64,000 bases of DNA from Pseudoscleropodium purum (taxonomy: Eukaryota > Streptophyta > Bryopsida > Hypnales > Brachytheciaceae): assembly GCA_963969395.1 (NCBI GenBank), contig OZ017803.1, positions 434,001 to 498,000 of the forward strand, read 5' to 3'. Shown one piece after another: positions 1-12,159 of the stretch. How positions within the stretch are numbered: the stretch's first letter is position 1; every line of letters starts with the position of its first letter. A program made the translations under genes and the position numbers. The notes below the pieces were generated by a model. That model was not told where the DNA came from. It searched no databases and saw only the letters and a program-made list of their open reading frames with translations.

Positions 1-1222
1 AAACTCCAATAATTTCAAATAATTCATTAAAAGTGTAACATTGGTAAAGTACACTATTTTTTAAGAAATTTAGTAGTAGGGTATCTATAATTTTGTTAAA
101 TATCCTATCATAGAACTTACTTTGATTCCTATTTAGATGATAATTAGTGTTTATGTTGGATATTGATGTAGTGCAAAGTGAATTATCTCAATCTTGTTTT
201 TTTGGGGGGGTTTTTTGGGTAGAAATTTAGTTGATAAATAGTATTCAAATTGACATTTAATGTTGGTAATATTAAAGGTCTTGTTGCCATATAGTGTTAG
301 ATTTTGTAATTAATGTTGCAAACACTATAAATTTTATTTTTTTTGAAACTCAATATGAAAGTTATTTTATATTTAGAGGGCCAAAACTAATTTAAAATAC
401 TTGTATCCAAAGCAAAGCTAAAATCTTCATTTAAATTTTTTTTAACATATCCAACCGAATGATCCTTTAGTTAATTTGTTCAAGTATATCCTTCTAAATT
501 TCTAGAATGAATATTTCCACCAATTGCAAGTTTGATGTGTCTAAACTTCAAAATGTAAACTTTATTGGCCCTTCTAAAAGGCAAAGTTTTGTTTGTCAAC
601 ATTTTTAGAAAAAAAAAAGATAAATTATGTAACTTGTGTGTTTTAGTCAATATATTTGAAAATAGGTTGAAAATACAAGCAAGAAAATTTTAGCCAAAAA
701 ACTTTCATATTCAACTTAAAAAATTTGTAAAGTAATCCATACAAGGTAGTACAAAATGAAAAAAATCAAACATCTAATAACTTTTATAAGAAATTGAAAT
801 TATTTAATTCCAATAGTGAGAATTTTCTAGTAAGCAATTAGTATCCTTTTTTATTTGAAAATTTTCAAACTTGATTTCAAAAAATGGATTTATATGTTTT
901 TCTTGCCTTCATTGCCCACAAAATAATATTCATAACTTTCAACTCATTATTCAAAATTGAATAGTTCAATTTTTTTTTACATAGGTATTAATATATGCAA
1001 CTCAGTAAAATTAATCAATATTTCTTTGGAATATATTTTAGTTGCCCATTTAGACATTGAAATTTTAAAAATTATAATTTTTGTTTTATTTATCATAATG
1101 ATGTGAAACAAAACTTCCCAAGTAGATTAGGATGATTGGCATTTATCAAAAAAAAATTCACGTAACATTTCAAATGCTAAAGTCAAAAAGCCTACCTAAG
1201 TTTTCAAAAAATCCAAAGTAGG
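1..1222. other. AT-rich intergenic DNA, no gene seen
   Basis: Very AT-rich sequence with many A and T runs and stops in all frames. I recognise no gene, inverted-repeat element or tandem array here. It ends where the first TTAA-bounded family A copy begins. Confidence 0.6.
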
Positions 1223-2137
1223 TTAACCCCTAAAGTTTCATGATTATTAATTTTCACCAAAGAAGCTCAAAAATTGCCATTTTTAATATAAATAACAATT
1301 TGTGAAAAAAAACACTTTTTTGACACATGTAACATAGGATCTTATAGTATTTTGACTTGAAAATACGTGGTAAGAATTTCAAAAATTTCCATTGTGTGGA
1401 TTGTAAGATATTAGCATTTAAATTCACTGAGATCATTTTTGGCCCTTGCGAAAAACAAGGCAATTGTATTTCACAAGCTCACTTTTCTATGAAAAAAGTT
1501 CTAGAATTGTGGTGCTTCTTTGGATTTTTTTCCTAGATAAATTAGTCACACGCTTGAAAAATTTCAGATCATTTGGAATTATACAACATATTAGAAAGAA
1601 ATAATAAGTAGATAGTAGTAGAGAATGATTAAAAATACTAAATAAATAGAATTAAAAAATGCCAATCCTAATGGTTGAAATTTTGTAATAAAAAATCTAC
1701 ATCCTATGATTTCATTCTTTTCTAAAAATATTGAAAATTGGGTATGATATGGAACCTCAAAGTTTATTTGAGTAGGGAATCGTAATTGCCCGCAAGCAAA
1801 AAATCCTCATAACTTTTGATTCACTTATCAAAATGGAATGATTCAAAGCTTTCCACATATATATAACTCTAGAAAACCAATTTCAAATTTTTGTTCCTGA
1901 AAAAATTGTTTTTTTTATCTACTTAAATTGCCTAGTTACGAAAAAAATAACATATTAAGCTATAACTTTTGACTCCTATTTCCAAATGTCATGAAATTTT
2001 GGTGCATATGAAAAATATTCTTCTTTCCCACCTTATTTTTTTAAATTTGGGATAAAAATATGGAAATCTCTAGCCACATGCACCTACCCAAAATTTCTAT
2101 GTAGCCCCAAAACACAACTTAGTCTTATAGGGGTTAA
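1223..2137 (-). mobile_element. Family A element, full length, TTAA-bounded
   Basis: A 915-bp non-coding element. The left end reads TTAACCCCTAAAG and the right end, read inward on the other strand, TTAACCCCTATAAG. The interior aligns by eye, in reverse orientation, with the copies at 8805-9750 and 15676-16604; for example the phrase attgtgtggattgtaagata near the left end recurs at the matching place in other copies. It has no long reading frame. TTAA on both sides followed by CCC fits a piggyBac-type target duplication and terminus; that assignment is inference because no transposase is present in the window. Confidence 0.75.
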
Positions 2138-3175
2138 TTGATATAATAGAGGTGACTAAATTACACTTAAAATTGACCCAATAAGCACTTGGACATGGTG
2201 CCAATTATTGAATTTCTCAATTTTCTTGAATCTTTTTTGACAATAAAAGTAGAGGATATTTCTAGTGTTTTGAATAAACTATATATTTTCAAAGTATTAA
2301 TTAGAGTTGTTTCTAGTCTCTCTTATTTTGTGATTGTACATTTAAATTAAAAAGCATGATGGTTTAAAATAATGTGTACTTATCATAACAAGAAGCCTAT
2401 AATTGAAGAGAAAGTAATTCACAACATGTAAGCAAAACTTTGAAGTTGGAATTTTTTCTTATGAAATAAGTATTCAATCAAACCAATCCAACTAGATTGT
2501 TGCCTAAAATATACAATAAGCATCTCTTTAGTAGGTAGACTATGAAGATATACTTTAGAAGATATGCTTGGTAATCTTGTCTAAGGAGTCTTTTATTGGC
2601 CCTATCCCTTAAAATGGTCTCTATTATTTTGAGGTCTAAAATTGACCTTAGCTATAGTCACAATGCAAAGTTTTACCATTTTCACATTGACACAAAACTT
2701 TCTACTTGTACTCATAGCTAAGTACAAACCATCATGAATCCAATAACATTACATCTAGATTCTTGCATAGGATGAAGACATTAATTTTGAGGATGTGCAA
2801 GGTCTAAATATTAAAACTTTGTATCTTTTTAAGGTAAACTTTTCATTAGCAATTAAAAAATTAATGACTTACACATAATTTATCTAAATAATGCATTATA
2901 AATTGTGTTGGAATCCCTCTTTATTTCCTAATTTAATCTAATATGAACAAATTTTGCCAAAATATTGCTTAATTGCAATTTGTAGCAATAAAAAGTGTGC
3001 ATACTATTGTATGAGTTCATCATGTTTGTTTTGTGGTTTCTTCTTGATGTTTATAATGCTTTTGACTAAGTTGCTTCTTTCTTCATTCTACACCATTTTT
3101 TTTCTTTTATTCTAGTGATTGTATTAGATTGAGTGCATGGGACTTCAGGTTCTTTTGCAATATTATTGTAAGGTA
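2138..3175. other. Intergenic DNA, nothing recognised
   Basis: AT-rich sequence between a family A copy and a family H copy. I see no coding signal, RNA gene or inverted-repeat ends. Confidence 0.5.
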
Positions 3176-3455
3176 ACAAGCTCTAAAATTGCATAGGCTC
3201 TAAAATCGCCCACCCTATTCAAATCTACACAGCTTTTACATGTCACTATATCATAGCCCTTAGCGATGTACAAAACAGTGAACATTTTAGGGGGTGGACG
3301 ATTATAGAGCCCTATGCCACTTCAACTTCAAAAATTCATAGCTAATTTCAGAAAGCTCCAAAAAATATGAAACAACTTGGATTAGATGCCAATTCCTCTT
3401 TTCTTTCAAGGAAAATTTACTGAAAAATATTTTAAGACGTTTCACCTCTTCAAAA
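3176..3455 (-). repeat. Family H dispersed repeat with fold-back half
   Basis: Reverse-complement copy of a repeat also seen at 24070-24470, 36150-36430 and 44905-45155. The shared block includes tttcatattttttggagctt-like sequence followed by an atgaatttttgaagttga-like phrase. The left part folds back on itself: ggctctaaaatcgcccaccc near 3198 is an imperfect inverted repeat of gggtggacgattatagagcc near 3291. No coding capacity is visible. The transposon superfamily is not assigned. Confidence 0.55.
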
Positions 3456-3888
3456 TTTAGTTTCAGCTCTTAAGTGGGCAATTTCTGAACCTATTACTTA
3501 GTGTTGTTTTGAATTTGTTTCAACCTTTCTAACATGTTTGAAGAATAATGAATTTATTTGGTGGTTATGCCATTAAGTTTTAGAGAGTAAAGAATTGGAA
3601 TTTAAGAAGATTGCAAATATACCACATTTTTTTTCAATCTACAATGTATTGAACTTTTCTTTTTTCGTCTTTGAAATTTAGATTTTAATTACCAAAAATT
3701 AATGTCATACACCAAAAAAATATTAAAGCATTCCAAATGAAAAAGTATGAGCAAGGCCCCTTGTATCATACACAATATCTTGTTTTAGCTACAACAACTT
3801 CACTCCTATATGGAACTTGATCCTCAGAGGGGGTTTCAAGATGCTGTATATAATAGTGGAACATCCTCAAAATTTAGCTACAATAAAG
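3456..3888. other. Intergenic DNA, nothing recognised
   Basis: AT-rich sequence up to the left end of element K. No reading frame or repeat was recognised. Confidence 0.4.
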
Positions 3889-3891
3889 TAA

Positions 3892-4828
3892 GAGCACCCC
3901 AATCAGTCTTGGGCCGGTTTCAAAGCACTACAACAATACATGTGGAGCCTATTCACACAAACATTTTCTTAATTTAACAAACCTTAAGAGTCGCTCTTCT
4001 ACCAACGGACAACATTTCAAACCCTATTTCAATTTATAGGGATTTATTCAAGTCGTTTTATCAATTAGCACTATGGAAGCAGTGAGAAAAATGAAGTAGT
4101 TCAAAGCTTTTACTTTTGGCGAAATTTTGCTAGACTATCATAAATCTGACCTCTCTGGCTTCATCCCTCCAAAAACTAGCCTCTAGAGTGAGGCAACAAG
4201 GAGGAACACTAGTCCAAAAAAAGAACCCTGAGGTAATTGTTGCCATAGGATGAGTTGTCTCCACAATGTCATTGACTAGTTGTATGCAAAGCTTCTTCAT
4301 GGGTACAAAAAATATATTGAATTTGATGTATGGTAACTAATCCATTTCCAACCACAGATCCATTCATGTCATATAGGTTACACTCTTTCCAATCAGCAAG
4401 AGAAAAGCAAGAGTTTAATTATGGCACAATTTACAATATAGTCATGGCGCATTACAATTGGGTGTAGTCTTTGTTTAGTTTAAAACCAACCTATGGTTAG
4501 AAATAGGAAGGCCTACATGACAAGAATAGGTCGAAGAGAATCTTCAACTAAAAAATTTATAGTAACAAAATTCTGAAAAAATATGAAATTCTTCTAAACC
4601 TTATTTCTATACATTAGAAAATTCATGCACTCAATAAACCTATGCTCCAGATATGCAGAATTGCTTAAGTGGTTGAAAATGGGTCGGCTACCATACGAGG
4701 ATGTTTCAATGTCAAGCCCTTGAAGATGAAAGGTGTGCTAATGGATGCATTAGGGCTACATTTTCATGACTGACAGCTCATATATTATGATTTGCTGAGC
4801 AAATTGACAAGGCGGATTGAGGATGCTC
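3892..4828. mobile_element. Element K, Tourist/Harbinger-like, with nested hAT MITE
   Basis: The left terminus GAGCACCCCAATCAGTC and the inverted right terminus GAGCATCCTCAATCCGCC form an imperfect terminal inverted repeat. The flanks are TAA on the left (3889-3891) and TTA on the right (4829-4831), close to the TWA 3-bp target duplication of PIF/Harbinger elements. The terminus also resembles that of element J at 50864. A 129-bp hAT-like insert sits at 4102-4230. No transposase reading frame remains, so this is a non-autonomous or decayed element. The right end abuts a family A element. Confidence 0.5.
4102..4230 (-). mobile_element. Short hAT-like MITE nested in element K
   Basis: Reverse-complement copy of the 131-bp element at 24230-24360: the interiors align nearly end to end (cctctagagtga here, cctctggagtga there on the other strand). 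The outer end on the right is AACCCTG, read inward as CAGGGTT. Flanks AAGTAGTT and AGGTAATT look like an 8-bp target duplication with two changes, as expected for hAT transposons. Non-coding. Confidence 0.55.
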
Positions 4829-5746
4829 TTAACTACTAAATTCCCATTGTCCCCTTGGGGACAAATCAAATTTTGGGCAGATTCTTATGACCTCAATTTT
4901 TGGGGAATTGTTTTGAAACTTTTCCACAAGATAGAAAAACTGATTATCTACGTGAAAATATAATTTTTATTTCAATTGGTGCCCAGGAACAAAAGTTATA
5001 CCACAAAAAGCTTGAAACTAAACTCAGCGGGCAACATGAAAAAAATCGCAAAAAATCAAAATAAATTTAATTTTTTTCTACTGAAATGTTTCATTTTTGT
5101 CTACATGTGAAGCTTTGATTTGTTCTATTTGGACTAATAATGAGAAAGTTAAAGACAATCTTGTTTTTTAGGCAATTTCAGCATTTTCTTGAAAAAATAA
5201 ATTTTAGGATTCATTTCTGAATGCAATTTTGACAATTTTTTTTGGAGAAATGTTGTGTTTGCTTTCTAAAACAATCTCACCATTGAGATTATTGTCTTTC
5301 AATCCCATCTTGGAGTTATTAACAATTTAGTTTTTTTTTCCAATCTTGGACCTACTTCTACTTAGCATTTTTTTAGAGAATGAAAATTACGTGTATTTTT
5401 TCTTTTTTTTTCCTAGACTTTCAACTCAATCCTTCAATATAAATTTTTTTTAATTCAAAGTCTGTAATGCAAAAAAATTCCACAATTTGCGGTCAAAGTC
5501 AAATGAAATTGTAGGCATGTGTTCAAAAAAAATTTCTTTTTCAACTTTGAATGCTAATATCTTTCAATCTATACGATCAAACTTCATGAAATTTTTACCA
5601 CATGAGCTAAGACAAGTGAAGTGCAAGATCCTATGGTGAGATTCTAAAAATATGATTTTTTTTTTTTTTTTCTTGTGTGAATGCAGCAAAAATGGCAGTT
5701 TTGAGTGTTTTTTGACAGAAAACGGTCTTGGGAATTTAGGGGTTAA
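4829..5746 (+). mobile_element. Family A element, subfamily A2, full length
   Basis: A 918-bp non-coding element bounded by TTAA at both ends; the right end reads inward TTAACCCCTAAATTCCC and the left end TTAACTACTAAATTCCC. The last 250 bp matches the common family A end (gaaatttttaccacatg, gatcctat, aaaatggcagttttg), but the first two thirds differs from A1 copies and matches 58921-59612. Its left TTAA overlaps the right flank of element K, so it inserted directly beside that element. Confidence 0.7.
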
Positions 5747-6450
5747 TCCATAAATGATGTTATAGACATTTCATGTTTGATGAATGATAAAGAATCTCTC
5801 TATGCATGATAGAAGTATTATCAAAATTATGTTGTTGAAAGGGAAGGTCTTCTAGAGTACTTTGACTTCCACTGAGCACTTTTACATGTTTTTTAAGCCA
5901 TCAATTCACATGCCACTAACAAAACAGATGATTTCCACAATGACCAGCTCATAGTTTGAGGATTAGAACAATATAAAAAACTGTGATCGGGACATGGTGG
6001 TCCCCAAATTCAAAACCAAAAAAACCCATCCTAATCATAAGCTCAAGGGAAAACATTCAATTCAAATGCTATTGAATGCACCACTCTACTAATAAGTTAA
6101 GTAAGATAATGCAGTGCTTTATTCCATTCTCCACCAAATGTAGAGGTGGTTTAAGTCACCTCTACTTTAACTTAAAAGTTAGTCAACCCTATTCTAGGTA
6201 CACTCTACTGAAGCAGCTAAAGTTAAGTTTCATGTCCACTATAAAGGAACCTCTAAATTAAGCTCTTACCTACCTACTGGAGTCATTTGCTAATTAAAGC
6301 CCCAAAGAACTGACCCCAGAATTGGTGGCCAATAGCTGTAAGTTAATCGAAGAAAGGTTGTGAGAATTTGAACCACAATCCTTTTGAAAAAAAAAAATTT
6401 TAAATGAAAAATTTGAACCCCAGATAATTTATGCAGCATTCAGAAAGTTT
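5747..6450. other. Intergenic DNA, nothing recognised
   Basis: AT-rich sequence with no gene recognised. A 61-codon open stretch at 6076-6261 has no recognisable domain and no coding-like composition. Confidence 0.4.
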
Positions 6451-6454
6451 TTTG

Positions 6455-6670
6455 AGTTTTACCAGCTTTAGATTCTCAAATTGAACCAGTTTTTTGATGT
6501 ATAGAGTTTGGTTATTTTCTATATTTTTTATTCCAAATATAAAATTTAAAGATTTTTTCACCATTTTTTTGCCAATGTTTTTAAATGGCAACCAGTTTTT
6601 TTCCCAATTTCACCGGCTAACTTTAAACTGGCCACTACAGTAGTTCTTCCCGAACATAGAATTTTCCGTC
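6455..6670 (+). repeat. Family P dispersed repeat copy
   Basis: Aligns by eye with 56945-57125. Both contain agattttttxaxxxtttttt, then aatgtttt, then a gap, then caccxxctaac and a closing gttctxcccgaac-type sequence. No ends or coding capacity were identified. Confidence 0.45.
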
Positions 6671-8804
6671 TAAGAGAATCATTAGTCCAACTAGTATTAT
6701 ATTGCCCCTAAAACAAATTTCTGACTTATGAATGGTGTATAATTAGAACTTGAAAATTGTATCATGAGAAGTGCATTCAAAAGTGTTTTGAACACACATA
6801 AAAAAATTTCAAATTTAGACAATTGACAACCACTTCAAAAAGCAAGGTAAAAGTCAGAAATTATAATGATGTTGGCAAATTGCAGTTACCAAAGTAGAAT
6901 TTGGTCAATGACAATCTACATGCTCTTAGAACATTCTCAGTCCATCTCGTTTACTTGCTCTTCAAATGTATTTCTAACTTTTGAATGGCCATGTATAATT
7001 AAAACTTGAAATTTGCATCATTGGAAGCACATACGAAAGCACTTTGAGTAGGTGAAAGAAAACTCAAACTTAGATATTTGACAATGAAAATAAACCACTT
7101 CAAAAGCTAGCTAAAAGACAAAAATTAAATAGAAATATTGGCATATTAGAGTTACCAAAGCAAAAATTTGTCAATGGCTACGGAATGAACGCAAATGTAA
7201 ATTTTGAGTTTTTCTAGCAAAATAAATCCAAGTACGAGTAGAATGTAGACACCAAATATTCATTTATCAAGTTTTCATTTTCTTCCTAATCCTATATGAA
7301 TTTGTTGTGAACCTTGCGCAATAATCATGAAGCACCAAATAATAATGCTATTCGCGTCGTCGAAGAATAGACAAAATTGTTTTTTCAATACACTTAGATG
7401 TATTTCATTCACTTCTAGTAGCTTTAGCAATAAGTTTCTAAAAACATTCATACTGTAGGTAATGGATGTTGGCTCTTTTAGGGGTTACATTGATATCTAA
7501 CATTTATACAAGTTTTTACAAATCAACATCTATAGTCTTTAAAATCAAAGGATAAGGGTGAAAAAAATTAAATAGTTGTTCAATACAAATTGGATTGGTT
7601 TCAATGATAATTGAATATGATATATTTCCTCAATTTTTTTGAAATAGAAGCAACAATTACTACAATTAAATCCTAAAGATTGTCTATAAATGTTAAATGA
7701 TGGTTAATGTCCTTGTTCCATCTAAATTCTTTAGACAATCAATACCTTATTCAATTTCACCCATATCTTATCCATTGGTTCTACCAACAAGCAATTTGAG
7801 GATGTGTAGATGCAACCAAAGATTTCAACTTAAGAGATGGTAATACAATTAGATTGGAGTTGATGAGCTATCCAATGGATGTCTTATAGTAATATTGTTC
7901 TTTGCCTAGTCAAGTTTTGATATTTTTTTCTTTTATGACAATGCTTTTCTTCAAATAATCTTCAAACCAACAAAATTATCCTAAAAGTCGTAAAAGTATC
8001 CTTCTGTTGGGTCCCTAGTTTTCTTCTAATTATAGATTTCATTTGAATTTTGATTGAACTTGTACTTTTGGGGAATGACAACAAGACACGATTGTTTACA
8101 TTTTAGTCACGTTGAATTATCTTCATCCTAAACTAGTGTGCCTTGTGCCCTTGCTACGCAATAATAAAAGTAAAGTAAAAATAAATTTCTATTTAAAAAA
8201 ATTCATAATAGTTTTTAAATTCAATAATTTTCACACTATATGTTAGAATGCCATGAAACAAAGCCCAACAACCTTCTTCACTGAGGGCTTTCCAACAGTA
8301 GCAAGAATGTAACATGAGGACACACAGTTGAGGAGATTTCAAAGTAACAAACAAAACAAACTAATTAACTCCAAGTATATGGATGGATTGAAGTTTAGGT
8401 CCCATCCTTGCAAAAAAAAGAGATCAAGTACAAATTAATGCCTCAAATGGTACCTTAAATAGTACACTTGCCAAGGAATGTTGAAGCAGTTTGGTTAGAA
8501 GAAACAAAGCATTAATAAATTCTTAAGCAATTTCTTATTTCTAAAACATGCTCAAAATTAAGTCAAAGGACTAATTTACTTTGAAATATATTTCTTTTGT
8601 AAATGACAATACTTTTGAATCAATATTTTTCAACTTCACATAATGCTTTGCATATTGTAGCCAATAATCAAAGTCAACATTTCCTGCTAAATTATTAATT
8701 AGTTTCTAAAGTCTTATTATCCTTACATTGGACAAAATAGATTTGGATAGGCTCTTTTAGTTTCAATATTTGTCATGATTTTTTGAAATTTTTTTGAAGA
8801 TAGA
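6671..8804. other. AT-rich intergenic DNA, no gene seen
   Basis: About 2.1 kb with stops in all frames. Two blocks (near 6720-6850 and 6965-7160) resemble each other: each has a phrase like cttgaaaattgtatcatgag followed by a gcacatxcgaaagxxxtttga-type stretch, suggesting an old local duplication. Nothing else was recognised. Confidence 0.45.
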
Positions 8805-9750
8805 TTAACCCCTAAAGAACCAAACCTCATTTTTTGGTTGTATAAAAAATTTGGGAAGGCCATTGTGACCAAAAATTTAGATATTTTAGGTTGAAACTTT
8901 AGTAGAAGGTGTGGACAAAGAATATCTTTTATATGCACTAAATTTCATGACATTTGAAAATAGGAGTAAAAAATTATAGCCTATTATGTTACTTTTTTTT
9001 TGTTAGAGTTTTTCTAACTGGGCAATTTGGGCAAATTAGAAAAAATCACTTTTTTCAAAAACCAAAATTTGAAATTATTTTTTAGACTTATATATACAAG
9101 GAAAGCTTTGAATCATTCCATTTTGACCAACAAGTCAAAAGTTATGAGGATTATTTGTTTGCAGGCAATTATAGATTTCCTACTCTAAAATAAACTCTGA
9201 AATCCTTTATCGTACTTAATTTTGAGTATTCTTGGAAAACAGAAAATTCTAAGATGTAAATTGTTTATTACAACATCTCAACCATTGGGATTGACATTTT
9301 TCAATTCCATAATTAAATTCTTAATAATTTAGTATTTTGAATCATTCTCTACTACTACTTGCTTACTATTTTTTTCCTATATGTTGTACTATTCCAAATG
9401 ATCTGAAATTTTTTAAGAATTTGGCCAACTTGCCTAGGAAAAATAATCCAAAGAAGCACCACCATTTTGATCATTTTGTCATAGAAAAGTGAGCTTATGA
9501 AGTGCAGCTGCTTGGTTTTTTGCACAATTGAAAAAATGGTTTTGGTGAATTTGAATGCTTATATCTTACGATCCACACGGTAGAATTTCCTGAAATTTTT
9601 ACCACATGTTTTCAAGTCATTATACTACAAGATCCTATAGTTACATGTGTCAAAAGTTTGTTTGTTTTTCAAAAATTTAGTAGTTGTATTATAAATGGCA
9701 GTTTTGGAGCATTTTTAGTGAATACATAGTCATAGAATTTTAGGGGTTAA
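8805..9750 (+). mobile_element. Family A element, best-preserved copy, TTAA-bounded
   Basis: A 946-bp element starting TTAACCCCTAAAG and ending CTAAAA-type AGGGGTTAA with symmetrical TTAA flanks. I use it as the orientation reference. Recognisable interior landmarks shared with other copies are gaaagctttgaatcattcca (near 9101), caaccattgggattgaca (near 9278), catgttttcaagtcat and ctacaagatcctatagttac (near 9605-9645). There is no reading frame beyond about 70 codons, so it does not encode a transposase. The TTAA-CCC layout fits piggyBac-type insertion; that superfamily call is inference. Confidence 0.75.
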
Positions 9751-9761
9751 TACATAAGTTG

Positions 9762-9850
9762 TTTAGGAATATAATTTTTATTTCAATCGGTGTATGGAAA
9801 CAAAAATTATTGCCAAGTACTATACTAAAAAGTTCATGTTAACACTTTTG
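9762..9850 (+). repeat. Fragment of family A, subfamily A2
   Basis: The stretch aatataatttttatttcaat followed by cggtgtatggaaacaaaaatt matches the part of the A2 interior at 4957-5000 and 59050-59090. It is a fragment with no ends. Confidence 0.45.
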
Positions 9851-12150
9851 AGTTTTTATCATGTATGATTTTTGAATAGTTCTCTCAATGAAAATGATCC
9901 AAAACACCAAATTAATTGTGGCACCTAAATTTAGAAAAATTTATATCTAAAAATTTTAGATGCACAATAATAATTTGTTTTACTTAGCACATTTAGTAAG
10001 GCTTTTATCAACTTGAGACATTTGTGATAATTGGATTTTAGGACCAATATTTGGTATTACTTGAATGCAATTGTTTTCAAGGTCAATTCACACTATAATT
10101 TCTTGGACTCCAATTCTACAAGTTCATGTTTGAGGCCAAATCTCAACCTCTTTATATTGTAGAAAGTGAATAAAATGAAGATTATATGTGAAATTTGGTG
10201 CTTTACAATGTTAAGATCAAAGTCCAAAATTTTCTCATACATATATTAAAATGAAGAACAAGGACTAAAAAAATGGGTTAAAATTTTTTTAATCATTATA
10301 AGAGCATTTTAAAGTATGAAATTGACAATGGACAAATTATCCATAAATCCAACTGCTATGAAGATGCTTAACTCATTAATAATCTTTTCATGTTATATAC
10401 TACATACAAAACAATAGTTGAAACTTGAAATCTAAGCTGGGTATTTATTTTTGCTAAATTCATGATGGGCTCTTGTTCCCATTTCCTTGGTGCCAAAACT
10501 TTCCAAAAGTGTTGCTATGGAGGTATACTAGAAGAACCCCATGTTTGTTTCAACACATTTTGTGATGTCCACATATTTTCATGTTAATAATGGCATCAAA
10601 TGTAACATCAAGACATTAGTTGTAATATCAAATGTAACATAAAATTAAGCAGAAGTCAAAAAAATATGTCAAAAAAAATGCAAATTTCTTCTAATGGCAT
10701 TTCTATGTGCACCGGGCCCTAAGCCTTTGGACACATTGTAAAGTTTTCAAGACAATCATAGGATAAACTAGCCTCAAAGCACATTATAAAACCTTGAAGG
10801 CTTGAATTTTATTGGATTGCTTATACATTTTTGTATAAAATACTATAAAAATTTACTATTCATTGCAATTTTATAAAATTAATGATGAAGAATGTTTATC
10901 TTTAAAAGATTCAAATCACTTTGGATGAATAAGAAGATATTTTATGAAACCATTAGCTTGAGGCACTTTGTTCATCATCTCCAATATAAACTACAAAACT
11001 CTTAAGATTCAAGTGTATCTATGCCTTATTAGTTACAAAAGACTTGGGACCTAAATATGTACATTTTAGTTTTTAATCAATCTCACCTCTTAGACTAAAA
11101 AAATAAATATTGTACTTAACCTTGCAAAGATAGATCCTATTACTAATCACATTATCACACTTCAAAATTCTCATCTTGATATCTTTTGTTATGCTACTAT
11201 TTATGAGTCAATGTTTTTGGTTCCATTTTTTAAATGGTTATTGATCCTCAACTTCAAATTCATATATAAGATTTTTCAAAATTTCCAAGTAGTGTATAAC
11301 TACACTTTTAAGAGCTTTGTTTAACTACAAATTTAGTTGACATTCACAATTGATTGATTTTTGGTCATGCATAATTTACATTGCATTCTTGTGCATTCAC
11401 AATATATCAAAACCTCAAACCCTAATTTTACTTAAGTTTCATGGATTCACATGAAAATCATTTTAAAATCATCAATGATGAATTTTCAAAATTCAAGTGT
11501 GTAAGTTTGAAGGAAACATCCATATGCACATTTTTTTTGTGTTAGAAAAGATGTTTTTAGTTAACAAAAATTTAATCTATTGAGAGTTCAATATTATAGG
11601 GTGACATTTCAAAATTTTATAATTGGACATTTTAATATCGTAAGTAAATTATGATTCCTTCACCTTGTACATTAACCTCATAGTTCCACTTCTTTTCACC
11701 TCTACTAGCCCCATTTGCACACTCTCAACCTATCTTAATACACTTTCCACTACTAGATGAAAGAGCAACTTGGTCTAATTAAGTTACATGTGTCATAAAT
11801 TTCCAATTAGGCTTTGGTTCTTTCTGAGTCATCGTCCCTTAAAATAAGGATAAAACAACTCAATGCTATTCAATCACCCAATTCCAACATCTACTAAACC
11901 TTCCTATCTATGTTACTCATGTACTCATTATTAAGTTACAATTGTAAGAACCCTTTAGCATTACGACAATGCACGTGTGAGAGAAGACACGTGACCATGT
12001 GGTTTTGCATGTGTTTATCCACACTTTACCAATTGAATCCCAACAAACTTTGGAAAATCACAAGAAATTCATTTGTTGTCTAAATTTTGTGATTTCACTT
12101 GCAGTCTCTCAAACTTCTCAATCTCTTAAAAAAAAAAATACACAAGTTGA
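9851..12150. other. AT-rich intergenic DNA, no gene seen
   Basis: About 2.3 kb of low-GC sequence with stops in all frames and no recognised repeat ends. A slightly GC-richer strip with acgtg motifs (11965-12000) precedes the GC-rich block at 12160. Confidence 0.45.
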
Positions 12151-12159
12151 CAAATAACT

